6,545 nucleotides of DNA from Lentzea sp. (GCA_030146905.1 JASLAV010000476.1:1-6545); one strand, 5' to 3'. Shown: positions 1 through 5,644, numbered from the stretch's first letter. The notes: a model not told the origin generated them from the sequence alone. Translations and numbers: made by a program.

Positions 1-2151
1 GTTGTCATGGCCACCTCTCAAGCGAACGGCGGCAACAAGCAGGAGGCGGGGAGGCTGGACCGCGACGAGATCGCGACGCTGTTCCCGGAGGCGTTGGAGG
101 CGGGCAAGTGGGAGGAGCTCGACGCGCAGGCGAACCAGGCAGAGATCAGGCGCCTCGACGCTGAGGTGGACGTCCTGCGCGGAGCCGACTTCCAGCATCT
201 CGCCCAGGAAACCCGGTTCACGCTGTCCGGTGAGGACGGTCGGAAGACCTTCGCCGATCTCATCGATGAGACGATCAGGTCGGAGCTGGCCAGGGGCCTC
301 GTCAAACAGGGGTACCTCGACCGGAACTTCGCCCTCTACGCGGCGCAGTTCTACGGGGACTTCACCGGCGTGGACGTGGCCAGGTTCATCGTGCAGACGG
401 TCGAAACCAACACGAAGGACGTCGACTACCCGTTCAGCGGCCCGCAGGCCATCGACAGCCTGCTGAACGAGGCACCGGACTACTTCTCCCACACGATCAG
501 CGCCTACAACGTCCAAATCCTCGATCATCTCCTCAGGACGAAGGACGAACGCGCCACCCACGTGGCGGACACCATCGTGGCGAACGGCGGGAAGGACGCG
601 GACGAGTTCCTGCAGAGGTACTTCAACGCCGGGACGCAGCGCGAACGCTTCGCGACCTTGCTGAGCAGCCGGCAGTGGAAAGGCGTGTTCACCCAGCTGG
701 TGCACCACCTGGAACTCCCTGACGACGACCGGCCTGCACTCGTGGACGCCGCACTTCGGGGCGCGAACAACGGTGAGGGCTACGTGCTCAACGACCTGAT
801 CGGTCACTTCATCGAAGACCACTACGCGTCGATGAAAGCCTTTACCGCCCCGCAAAACGCCGAAGTCGCGGCCAAGATCGTCCTGATTCTGGAGGTGGCG
901 GGCGGAGTCCTTCCCGACCTGGCACCCCTGGACGAGGGGATCCGGGCGCTGGTCGTGCAGGCGGACCTCTACCGCATCACGGCGGACAACCTGCGGGTGG
1001 CGCTGGATACGGACGGCGACGTCAGTCTCGATCGGGTGCGCGAGCAGCAGGCCGTCTACGATCTGTGCCGCCGTTTTCCAGGTGAGTACCTGGATGCGGT
1101 GGACGCGGACGACCGGACACGGTATTCGGTGCTCACCGCGCCAGTCCTCGTCGAGGTTCTCGCTGAGCTACCCGACTCCGGAGCCGAGGACGAGCACGCA
1201 CACCAGCTCGTCGCAATGGCCTCGCCGGACATCCGCCTGGAAACGCTCAGCGCCGTGCCACACCGTTACTGGAGGGATCTCGCGCAGCACCGCTTGTTCC
1301 TCGCGAACATTTCCAACGTGCAGGCCTACCGGGTCGCGATCGGTTCCATCGACGAGCCTATCGCCAAGTTGCTCCTCACGGCGGGAAGCATCGACGGCGC
1401 CGACGCCGACGAGAACGCGAAATCGATCGTCGCCGTCTACCTGCTCAACTCAGCCGCCGCGATTCCTGTCGCACGCCAACGGGTCGAACTCGTGGAGAGC
1501 CTGCGACCGGCACACTGCCTACCGGTGAGCGGGATCGAGCCAGAGGCGGGCACCCTGCTCGCGCTGCTGCTCGAGCACGACCTGGTCGAGGACTCCATCG
1601 AGTCGTTCCTGCGGTTCCGCGATGCCGGTTGGTCCGCGATCGAGCCCGCGATCGAGCAGTCCGAGAAGTTCCCAGAGTTCATGACACCGGAGTTGGTCAG
1701 CGGCTTCCTCGCCGATCTGCTGCGCAGCAGCAGGGTTCCTGATTCGGCCAAGGAGAAGATCCTCGGAGAATTGGCGCTGTACGTGCCGCACGACGACGTC
1801 GACGTACTTCGCGCCGCAGGAGTCTTTGCCGTCACGCGAGAACGATCGTTGCCGTCGGACCAGATCGCGCGCATCGCAGCCACCGTTCGTGACGCGAACC
1901 TGACGTTGAAGCTGCTGCTCACGGCCTCGACATCAGTACCGGAAACCGTTTCGGTGCTGAAGAGGCTGGGTGAGCCGTACAGCCACTTCGCGAACGTTGG
2001 CGTGAGTGACTTCAAGGTGACTGCGGACGAGCCGCACCAGTTGATCCTCGAACGGCTGAAGGACGCCGGCGTCATCACGTCGTTCAGGAAGGTGAAGGAC
2101 TCGTACAACGTGAAGCGGGTACCCGTAGGGGGAACGCCGACGTCAGCTTGA
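1..2151 (+). CDS. YobI-like P-loop NTPase family protein, C-terminal part (5' end open)
   Basis: This frame is open at the left edge (two Val codons precede the first ATG at base 7), so the protein probably starts upstream; the ATG at 7 gives 714 residues but has no visible ribosome site. Numbering from that ATG, an acidic, helical stretch at about 18-58 is followed by LVKQGYLDRNFALYAAQFYG (98-117) and then DFTGVDVARFIVQTV. As I remember the family, YobI-like NTPases have an equivalent 'NGYID-Y-YFY-G-T-D-F' block after their NTPase and membrane regions. The C-terminal end (654-705, LGEPYSHF then LILERLKDAGVITSF) also fits the family's closing segment. No Walker A or B motif and no membrane helix occurs in the visible part; the middle is leucine-rich and helical, like a repeat scaffold. 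YobI-type proteins are poorly characterised, and a role in cell conflict or defence is inferred from context. The stop overlaps a minus-strand Lrp fragment. Alternative: a free-standing helical-repeat protein starting at 7. Confidence 0.7.
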   Translation, partial: VVMATSQANGGNKQEAGRLDRDEIATLFPEALEAGKWEELDAQANQAEIRRLDAEVDVLRGADFQHLAQETRFTLSGEDGRKTFADLIDETIRSELARGLVKQGYLDRNFALYAAQFYGDFTGVDVARFIVQTVETNTKDVDYPFSGPQAIDSLLNEAPDYFSHTISAYNVQILDHLLRTKDERATHVADTIVANGGKDADEFLQRYFNAGTQRERFATLLSSRQWKGVFTQLVHHLELPDDDRPALVDAALRGANNGEGYVLNDLIGHFIEDHYASMKAFTAPQNAEVAAKIVLILEVAGGVLPDLAPLDEGIRALVVQADLYRITADNLRVALDTDGDVSLDRVREQQAVYDLCRRFPGEYLDAVDADDRTRYSVLTAPVLVEVLAELPDSGAEDEHAHQLVAMASPDIRLETLSAVPHRYWRDLAQHRLFLANISNVQAYRVAIGSIDEPIAKLLLTAGSIDGADADENAKSIVAVYLLNSAAAIPVARQRVELVESLRPAHCLPVSGIEPEAGTLLALLLEHDLVEDSIESFLRFRDAGWSAIEPAIEQSEKFPEFMTPELVSGFLADLLRSSRVPDSAKEKILGELALYVPHDDVDVLRAAGVFAVTRERSLPSDQIARIAATVRDANLTLKLLLTASTSVPETVSVLKRLGEPYSHFANVGVSDFKVTADEPHQLILERLKDAGVITSFRKVKDSYNVKRVPVGGTPTSA

Positions 2152-2292
2152 CTTCTGCATCGGGATCTCGGTCTTGACGTTGTGTATGCCCTTGAGCCGG
2201 GTCACGTGATCGGCCTGGAACCTGCGATATGAGCCGAGGTCGGCGAGCATGCTCGCTGCCTGGCGGAGGCCGTGCACCTCGCGGACCGGCAT
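2143..2292 (-). pseudogene. Lrp/AsnC-family regulator, C-terminal fragment
   Basis: The 49-residue reading from the ATG at 2292 begins MPVREVHGL and ends DLGSYRRFQADHVTRLKG, then IHNVKTEIPMQKSS. This matches the end of the AsnC/Lrp ligand-binding (RAM) domain: a 'VREVH' strand, a 'DL-Y-RF---HLTRLPGV' helix, and a closing strand of the 'VKTSF-L' type. Between 'VREVH' and 'DLGSY' the family normally has about a dozen residues including a G-x-x-D-Y/F-hydrophobic strand; here it is short and degenerate, suggesting an internal deletion. There is no DNA-binding N-terminal domain: further upstream on this strand the reading becomes an Arg/Thr-rich string without homology. I read it as a gene relic rather than a functional small protein. 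Its stop lies inside the last codons of the convergent YobI-like gene, so that gene's end may mark a recombination junction. Confidence 0.5.
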
Positions 2293-2467
2293 GTCGTCGC
2301 CCTCACGACGAGCGGTCGCCGACGTCGTCGGTGTTGCTGAACATCGCCACCGCGCTCGCTTACAGCGCATTGACGTTGCTACCTAGCTGGCCGCAACGGC
2401 ATGGCGATGCGGTCGCCGTCGCCGCCGCGGGGCACGGCCGAAGCTCTGTAAGCCAAGGAGTCTGGTG
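2293..2467. other. Intergenic stretch without a supported gene
   Basis: No convincing coding region is seen here. A plus-strand frame through it contains a short hydrophobic run (around 2334-2390, reading like LLNIATALAYSALTLL), but it has no ribosome site and is flanked by Arg/Pro-rich sequence typical of out-of-frame GC-rich DNA. A 16-codon ORF at 2401-2451 (MAMRSPSPPRGTAEAL) is low complexity and has no Shine-Dalgarno sequence. Together with the neighbouring Lrp fragment, the stretch probably consists of decayed sequence. Confidence 0.4.
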
Positions 2468-2527
2468 ATGTCCGCACTTCTCGAGACGGACGATGGAGCG
2501 AAGGTGTCCATCGTGGACGATGGCTGA
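2468..2527 (+). CDS. Possible 19-residue peptide ORF (leader peptide or truncated gene start)
   Basis: An AAGGAG Shine-Dalgarno sequence at 2455-2460 stands 7 bases before ATG 2468, the best-looking ribosome site in the first 4 kb. It opens a 19-codon frame (MSALLETDDGAKVSIVDDG) ending in TGA. The peptide resembles nothing I can name with certainty. Its 'T-x-DG-x-x-V---D-x-G' pattern recalls the first residues of alpha/beta-hydrolases, so it may be the surviving 5' end of a broken gene. It lies 75 bases upstream of the HEPN gene and its second half is folded into the inverted repeats described separately, so a regulatory leader peptide is another option. Translation is inferred from the Shine-Dalgarno sequence alone. 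Confidence 0.3.
   Translation: MSALLETDDGAKVSIVDDG
2490..2523 (+). repeat. Overlapping, mutually exclusive hairpin repeats
   Basis: ACGATGGA (2490-2497) and TCCATCGT (2507-2514) form a perfect 8-bp stem with a 9-base loop. The second arm can pair instead with the next copy of the motif: CCATCG (2508-2513), loop TGGA, CGATGG (2518-2523). The underlying cause is a direct repeat GGACGATGG at 2488-2496 and 2515-2523 flanking an inverted copy. The two hairpins cannot form together, an arrangement seen in attenuators, and both lie inside the 19-codon ORF. No T-run follows either stem, so a standard intrinsic terminator is not supported. Regulatory meaning is inference. Confidence 0.35.
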
Positions 2528-2550
2528 ACCCAGACGCTCCGGCCGTACTT

Positions 2551-2575
2551 CCACAGTGTGACGGCACTTCTGTGG
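2551..2575. promoter_or_regulatory. Inverted repeat upstream of the HEPN gene (possible operator)
   Basis: CCACAG (2551-2556) and CTGTGG (2570-2575) are perfect inverted arms. Inside them GTG (2558-2560) and CAC (2565-2567) continue the pairing around an ACGG loop, with a small bulge between. The centre is 40 bases before the HEPN start codon, so the repeat would overlap or abut the -35 region of the proposed promoter. This suits an operator for a dimeric regulator; an RNA stem ending a short upstream transcript is equally possible. No T-run follows. Confidence 0.3.
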
Positions 2576-2590
2576 CGGGCGTAGCACCTC

Positions 2591-2596
2591 TAGTGT
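2591..2596 (+). promoter_or_regulatory. Candidate -10 element for a leaderless HEPN transcript
   Basis: TAGTGT fits the actinobacterial TANNNT -10 pattern and ends 6 bases before the ATG at 2603, the spacing expected if transcription starts at the A of the start codon. The bases just before that ATG show no Shine-Dalgarno sequence, which agrees with a leaderless mRNA. The -35 side is weak: TTCTGT at 2569-2574 with a 16-base gap is the closest. Single short motif, so confidence is low. Confidence 0.3.
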
Positions 2597-2602
2597 GCCG
2601 CC

Positions 2603-3808
2603 ATGAGCGTCCGGAAACTTCTGCAGAAGCTGCAAGGCGTTGTCACATCCCAGTCCCGCGACGCCGAGCTGGCCGGTAGCTTCCGCGTGCCAGCCGAGTA
2701 CGAGTCGATCCTCGGGCGATGCGTCAGCTACAGCACCGCCGCCAGCGATCTGCTCGGAAGGCTCCACGTCGAGATTGCGAGCGACTTCGGCTTGGAGCAT
2801 CTGACGCAGCAACAGGTCGAGAACGAGCTGTTCCGCTTCATCTGCTCGTGCAAGGCCGATCCCCGAACGCGAGCAGCCGACATCTTCCTTGAGCGGAACC
2901 TGCGGGAAGTCGAGGAGAAGGAAGCCTGGTACGCGATCAACCACTTGGAGGTCGAAGGACTTCTGACTCAGGATGGAGTGCGGATCGTTCCCGTCGAGCA
3001 GGCACTCCGGGATGCGGTCGGCGTCGACCGCTGGGATCAACGAGCAAAGAGTCTCGCCCTGGTCACCGTCCGAGGATCCAACCAGGCCCGAATGATCGAA
3101 CGCGGTCTCGCGGAAGTGCGGGACGCCCTTGCCGGTCTCCGGGTGCGCTTGCGCGAACGCGGGTGCAGCCCGGAGCTGCTCCGCTTCCAGTTCGGACATC
3201 TCGCCGGCATTCGCCGCCACGAAAGCACTTGGACGTGGCACCATGTCGACGCCCTGAACCTGACCCTTTCGCACGAGGCAATCGAGCGCCTCGACGCGCT
3301 GCCGGTGCCGACCGGCAAGCCCGGTTTGACCGACGCAGGGCGTCGCCTGCGGACTGCGCTGGAGTGGATCGATCGGGCTTACCTGACAGATGATCTCGTC
3401 GTTCGCGTCGTCTTCCAGCTCACTGCGCTCGAGGCCATCCTCGGCAGCAAGGACGACAGGCTCAAAGCGCAGGTCCTCGCGTTCACGGGCGCTTTGCTCA
3501 CGGCCGCGGCGGTCGGTGAGTTCTCGCATCCGAACCGGATCTACTTCATGTACGAGGACGTGCGGTCTACGGCTGTCCACGGAAGCGAGACGCCACCGCT
3601 CGACAAGCAGGACGTTCAAAGCCTTGAGCGGCACGTCAACGAGTTGATCGCGATCTACGCGCGCCTGGTCGCCGAGCACGGGTTTCAGACACGCAAACAG
3701 CTCCTTCGCTGGGTGGAGCAGCAGGTGGACGTCGAGGTTCTCCTCGCCCAGCTGGCCGAGCTGGCCCCTGAAAGCTGGCTTGGGTTCACCTGGCCGAGCA
3801 AGCAGTGA
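2603..3808 (+). CDS. Apea-like HEPN domain protein, putative RNase
   Basis: This is a 401-residue soluble protein with no signal peptide or membrane helix. The C-terminal part reads as an Apea-like HEPN domain: a helix FQLTALEAIL (271-280) with the typical 'LE-L/I-L' pattern, a second helix around 286-304, then RIYFMYEDVRSTAVHG (312-327), which carries the R-x4-H signature (Arg321, His326), and a final helix at about 334-358 (VQSLERHVNELIAIYARLV). In HEPN nucleases the Arg and His of this motif lie at the RNA-cleaving site of a dimer. The first 250 residues are helical and charged, with a possible winged-helix-like stretch at 103-132 (EVEEKEAWYAINHLEVEGLL, then V-R-I-V-P); I do not recognise this part. 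No Shine-Dalgarno sequence precedes the ATG, which may be leaderless. HEPN proteins are common in toxin-antitoxin and phage-defence loci, but no obvious antitoxin (MNT) gene is adjacent. HEPN assignment is fairly sure; nuclease activity is inferred. Confidence 0.75.
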   Translation: MSVRKLLQKLQGVVTSQSRDAELAGSFRVPAEYESILGRCVSYSTAASDLLGRLHVEIASDFGLEHLTQQQVENELFRFICSCKADPRTRAADIFLERNLREVEEKEAWYAINHLEVEGLLTQDGVRIVPVEQALRDAVGVDRWDQRAKSLALVTVRGSNQARMIERGLAEVRDALAGLRVRLRERGCSPELLRFQFGHLAGIRRHESTWTWHHVDALNLTLSHEAIERLDALPVPTGKPGLTDAGRRLRTALEWIDRAYLTDDLVVRVVFQLTALEAILGSKDDRLKAQVLAFTGALLTAAAVGEFSHPNRIYFMYEDVRSTAVHGSETPPLDKQDVQSLERHVNELIAIYARLVAEHGFQTRKQLLRWVEQQVDVEVLLAQLAELAPESWLGFTWPSKQ

Positions 3809-3847
3809 CACCTGCGCCAGACGGTCACATGCCGCTCGGAATCGCCT

Positions 3848-3888
3848 GCTGGCAGTGCTACCGAATGAGCGCGTTAAGAGCTGCCAGC
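3848..3888. terminator. Inverted repeat between convergent genes, possible terminator
   Basis: GCTGGCAG (3848-3855) and CTGCCAGC (3881-3888) are a perfect 8-bp inverted pair around a 25-base loop. The repeat begins 40 bases after the HEPN stop and spans the last codons of the minus-strand small gene, where a shared bidirectional terminator would be expected. The loop is long and no T-run follows on either strand, so it may be chance. Confidence 0.25.
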
Positions 3889-4022
3889 GACCCACCCCAT
3901 GCGAAAACCCCGGCAAGGACGGCAGCCGCCAGATTCCCGACAGCAAGATGTGTCAGTAAACCGACGATGGAACCGCACTGCAGCGCGGCTAGAATGATCA
4001 CCGCAGTCCGAACCTCCAACAA
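3858..4022 (-). CDS. Small predicted membrane protein, two helices
   Basis: Read from TTG 4022 this gives 54 residues with two hydrophobic segments: about 7-28 (from TAVIILAALQCGSIVGLL) and about 31-51 (LAAAVLAGVFAWGGSLAAL), joined by a short HLAVGN turn and ending NALIR. Such 50-60-residue double-helix proteins are frequent, uncharacterised members of actinomycete accessory regions; I cannot name the family. The start is uncertain: TTG 4022 has GAGAGG a few bases upstream, while GTG 4001 with GGAGG further upstream is an alternative that trims the N-terminus. The same frame extends to 4232, but that extension is Cys/Ser/Pro-rich and unlike the rest, so I leave it out. The gene converges on the HEPN gene. 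A plus-strand ORF on the opposite strand starts at a GTGA overlap with the HEPN stop; I judged it less protein-like. Confidence 0.5.
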   Translation of the reverse strand: MLEVRTAVIILAALQCGSIVGLLTHLAVGNLAAAVLAGVFAWGGSLAALNALIR

Positions 4023-4126
4023 GCCTGCCCTCTCTGGTGGACCCGGCACACTTGCGGCGGAGGATCGGCATGAGCACACATGGCAACGAGCATCACAGGT
4101 CGCCACACTGGGCGACGTTGGTGTAG

Positions 4127-4213
4127 TCACCGGATCACCGTCCACGGGTGCCCGATGAGCGCTTCCATTGTCTGCAGACCGACAGCGGTAAGGCCAGTAA
4201 GCACGTAGAGCAT
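4127..4213 (-). CDS. Possible 28-residue hydrophobic peptide
   Basis: ATG 4213 on the minus strand is preceded by GGAG at a 7-base spacing (bases 4224-4221 read in reverse), and a second GGAG touches the start codon. The frame begins MLYVLTGLTAVGLQTMEALI and continues G-H-P-W-T-V-I-R before TGA. The first 20 residues could form one membrane helix with a short basic tail, as in small membrane peptides or type I toxins. It lies 104 bases upstream of the 54-residue membrane protein on the same strand and could share its transcript. It is too short to judge by homology; support rests on the ribosome site and hydrophobic pattern. Confidence 0.3.
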   Translation of the reverse strand: MLYVLTGLTAVGLQTMEALIGHPWTVIR

Positions 4214-4314
4214 CTCCAAACTCCAAGAACATCCACAGTTGTCGCTCCCGTCACGACAAGATGCGGCTCGACTCCAGTCGCCCCTAGGCCCCTGGGGCTC
4301 GGGTGCAGATCCAG

Positions 4315-4344
4315 TTGACCACACGTGCCTGAACGGTCCAAACT
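4315..4344 (+). promoter_or_regulatory. Candidate promoter of the HTH-nuclease gene
   Basis: TTGACC (4315-4320) is close to the -35 consensus and is followed after 18 bases by CAAACT (4339-4344), a weak -10 that keeps the A and final T of TANNNT. Transcription would start near 4351, inside the TGAACG box cluster, giving a leader of about 90 bases. No better pair is visible between here and the start codon. Weak evidence. Confidence 0.25.
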
Positions 4345-4425
4345 GATGAACGTACTTGAATGAACTTAGACGGCCTGTCAGCCCGGTCACGCTCGTTCAA
4401 GACCATTCATGTCCGTTCAATCAAG
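4330..4425. promoter_or_regulatory. Cluster of TGAACG / CGTTCA boxes, likely operator
   Basis: Within 96 bases there are four exact copies of one hexamer: TGAACG at 4330-4335 and 4347-4352, and its complement CGTTCA at 4394-4399 and 4414-4419 (both within CGTTCAA, exactly 20 bases apart). Degenerate copies add to it: TGAA at 4357 and 4361, and ATTCAT at 4405-4410. The right-hand TTCA cores fall at 4396, 4406 and 4416, a strict 10-base spacing, so they would sit on one face of the helix. CTTGAATGAAC (4355-4365) and GTTCAATCAAG (4415-4425) also form an 11-base inverted pair with one mismatch. The cluster ends 17 bases before the start codon of a gene with an N-terminal helix-turn-helix, so autoregulation is the natural reading, though unproven. 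Confidence 0.5.
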
Positions 4426-4430
4426 GTCCT

Positions 4431-4437
4431 GAGGAGG
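4431..4437 (+). promoter_or_regulatory. Ribosome binding site that fixes the GTG 4443 start
   Basis: GAGGAGG is a near-perfect Shine-Dalgarno sequence 5 bases before GTG 4443. It rules against the longer in-frame reading from 4356, whose extra 29 residues come from the operator-like repeats and do not look like protein. Confidence 0.75.
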
Positions 4438-4442
4438 CATCC

Positions 4443-5606
4443 GTGTCCGCACCGTCCGATGCGCTCACCATCGCGCAGTTCGCGCAGAAGCTGCGCGAAC
4501 TGCGCATCGACTGCGGAGTGCCCAGCTATCAGACGATCGCCAGTCTGACACGTCGGCACAAAGAGTCGATCTCGGTGGGCAGCATCAACACCTTGCTCAA
4601 AGGTGAGCGTTTGACGCGGCCAGAGATCGTTCGCGCCTTTGTGCGTGGAGTTCTGCAGCACCGCGACGACGGTGAACGCCCCGAGCACACCCGAGTCGTC
4701 ACTCATTGGTTCGACATGTGGAAGAAGATGCGCAACGCATCCGGCTCACAGCCCACGGAGCGCGTGCCACCGACCGTCTCCGAACGATCGCCGGAGAGCC
4801 CCGAGCAACCTCCCGAGAGATTGATCGACTCGTACGGGGCAGAGCACAGGGAGGCCGCGCGTTCACGACAGTCAGCACGTGCCCAGTTGATACCGCCCCA
4901 AGTACAGATCTTCCAGCAGTTGCTCAACGACGCGCTCCAGGCGACGGACGAGCTGGGTAGGCGATGGGGCGACGCGAAGTACGGCTGTTATACGTTCTTT
5001 GACTACGACGGGGAACCGATCTACATCGGTCAGACGAACGAGCAACTGCGGACTCGCGTTCGTCGACACTTGTCCAACCAACGCACCGACGCCGTGGCCA
5101 TGCGGATTCTGGACGTGCAGGAAGTCGCGGAGATGGAGCTATGGCCACTCTGGGAGTTTCAGGAGACGAAGCAAAACTTCGAGCTACGCAGACTCGCACA
5201 GCGGAAGCTCGATGCGGTTGAGTACACGATCTACATCAAGGCACTTGCAAGGAACCGATTCGGCGTCCTCTTGAACGAAAGGATCCCTCCGACGACAGAT
5301 CCAGTTGCGTTGCCGCCTTCGCAGCGCTTCCACCTCGTCAACGACGAGCTCCGGCGTGAACGAGGAAGCATGCCGGTTCGAATCGCCCGACGGGCCGAGA
5401 ACCTGGCCCGCCTGACCAGCATCGCGATGGATCGCGGACAGGTCAGCGAAGGTTTTCGCCGTGTTATCGCGGTGCAGGCGGCACGGCTAACACAGTTGGC
5501 GGCTTCGCAGTACGCGCTCGCCATTGGGGTGTCCGACCTCCCCGTTCACGTTGAGGGCCTTGCCTTCCTGGCAAGGAACCCCCTGCCTAGCATTGAGCGG
5601 ACCTGA
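4443..5606 (+). CDS. Helix-turn-helix protein fused to GIY-YIG nuclease domain
   Basis: This is a 387-residue protein starting at GTG 4443 behind a strong GAGGAGG site. Residues 8-72 form an actinomycete-type helix-turn-helix: TIAQFAQKLRELR, PSYQTIASLTRRHKESIS, then SINTLLKGERLTRPEIVRAF. A Pro/Ser/Glu-rich linker follows (about 100-135). Residues 180-280 are a GIY-YIG nuclease domain: YGCYTFF (Gly181-Cys-Tyr183 for 'GIY'), IYIG (Tyr194-Ile-Gly196), RVRRH (Arg205, His209), Glu260 in AVEYTIY and Asn278 in LLNERIP. These match the catalytic Tyr, Tyr, Arg, Glu and Asn of the family, so an active metal-dependent DNA endonuclease is likely. The last 90 residues are helical and unrecognised. No methyltransferase is adjacent, so a classic restriction-modification pair is not supported. 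The HTH may place the nuclease on DNA or control its own gene through the upstream boxes. Domain calls are solid; biological role is open. Confidence 0.85.
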   Translation: MSAPSDALTIAQFAQKLRELRIDCGVPSYQTIASLTRRHKESISVGSINTLLKGERLTRPEIVRAFVRGVLQHRDDGERPEHTRVVTHWFDMWKKMRNASGSQPTERVPPTVSERSPESPEQPPERLIDSYGAEHREAARSRQSARAQLIPPQVQIFQQLLNDALQATDELGRRWGDAKYGCYTFFDYDGEPIYIGQTNEQLRTRVRRHLSNQRTDAVAMRILDVQEVAEMELWPLWEFQETKQNFELRRLAQRKLDAVEYTIYIKALARNRFGVLLNERIPPTTDPVALPPSQRFHLVNDELRRERGSMPVRIARRAENLARLTSIAMDRGQVSEGFRRVIAVQAARLTQLAASQYALAIGVSDLPVHVEGLAFLARNPLPSIERT

Positions 5607-5618
5607 TCGTGTCGCGCG

Positions 5619-5644
5619 ATGCCTAAAGTGATGCACGCAGGCAT
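5619..5644 (+). terminator. Stem-loop after the HTH-nuclease gene
   Basis: ATGCCT (5619-5624) pairs with AGGCAT (5639-5644), and GTG (5628-5630) with CAC (5634-5636) inside it around an ATG loop, making an interrupted stem 13 bases after the stop codon. Position and orientation fit transcription termination. The following bases (ATATAGACG) are only mildly A/T-rich, without a T-run. Confidence 0.35.

Noticed and set aside
1437..2108. 223-codon minus-strand frame inside the YobI-like gene
   Set aside because: Ser/Arg/Thr-rich composition and full overlap with a plus-strand frame that has family-like motifs on both sides.
2229..2468. 79-codon plus-strand frame with a hydrophobic run
   Set aside because: Its first half is antisense to the Lrp fragment and it has no Shine-Dalgarno sequence; the hydrophobic run is short and the rest is Arg/Pro/Ala-rich.
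2360..3946. 528-codon minus-strand frame spanning the HEPN gene
   Set aside because: It is a mirror of the plus-strand gene in GC-rich DNA. The plus frame has a clear HEPN domain with R-x4-H, while the minus frame reads as Arg/Leu/Glu/Asp-rich sequence with no recognisable domain and runs into intergenic DNA at both ends.
3805..4158. 117-codon plus-strand frame whose GTG overlaps the HEPN stop (GTGA)
   Set aside because: The overlap looks like translational coupling, but the product is an irregular Ala/Pro/Thr/Cys mix with several rare AGA codons and a TTA, and no fold is apparent. The opposite strand gives a much more protein-like two-helix membrane protein.
4280..4298. GCCCC/GGGGC palindromic stretch with CCTAGG
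   Set aside because: A short GC-only repeat is expected by chance in this base composition, and it has no T-run and no clear position relative to a gene end.
4356..4442. Longer N-terminus of the HTH-GIY-YIG protein from 4356
   Set aside because: These 29 codons run through the box array and lack a ribosome site, while GTG 4443 has an excellent one.
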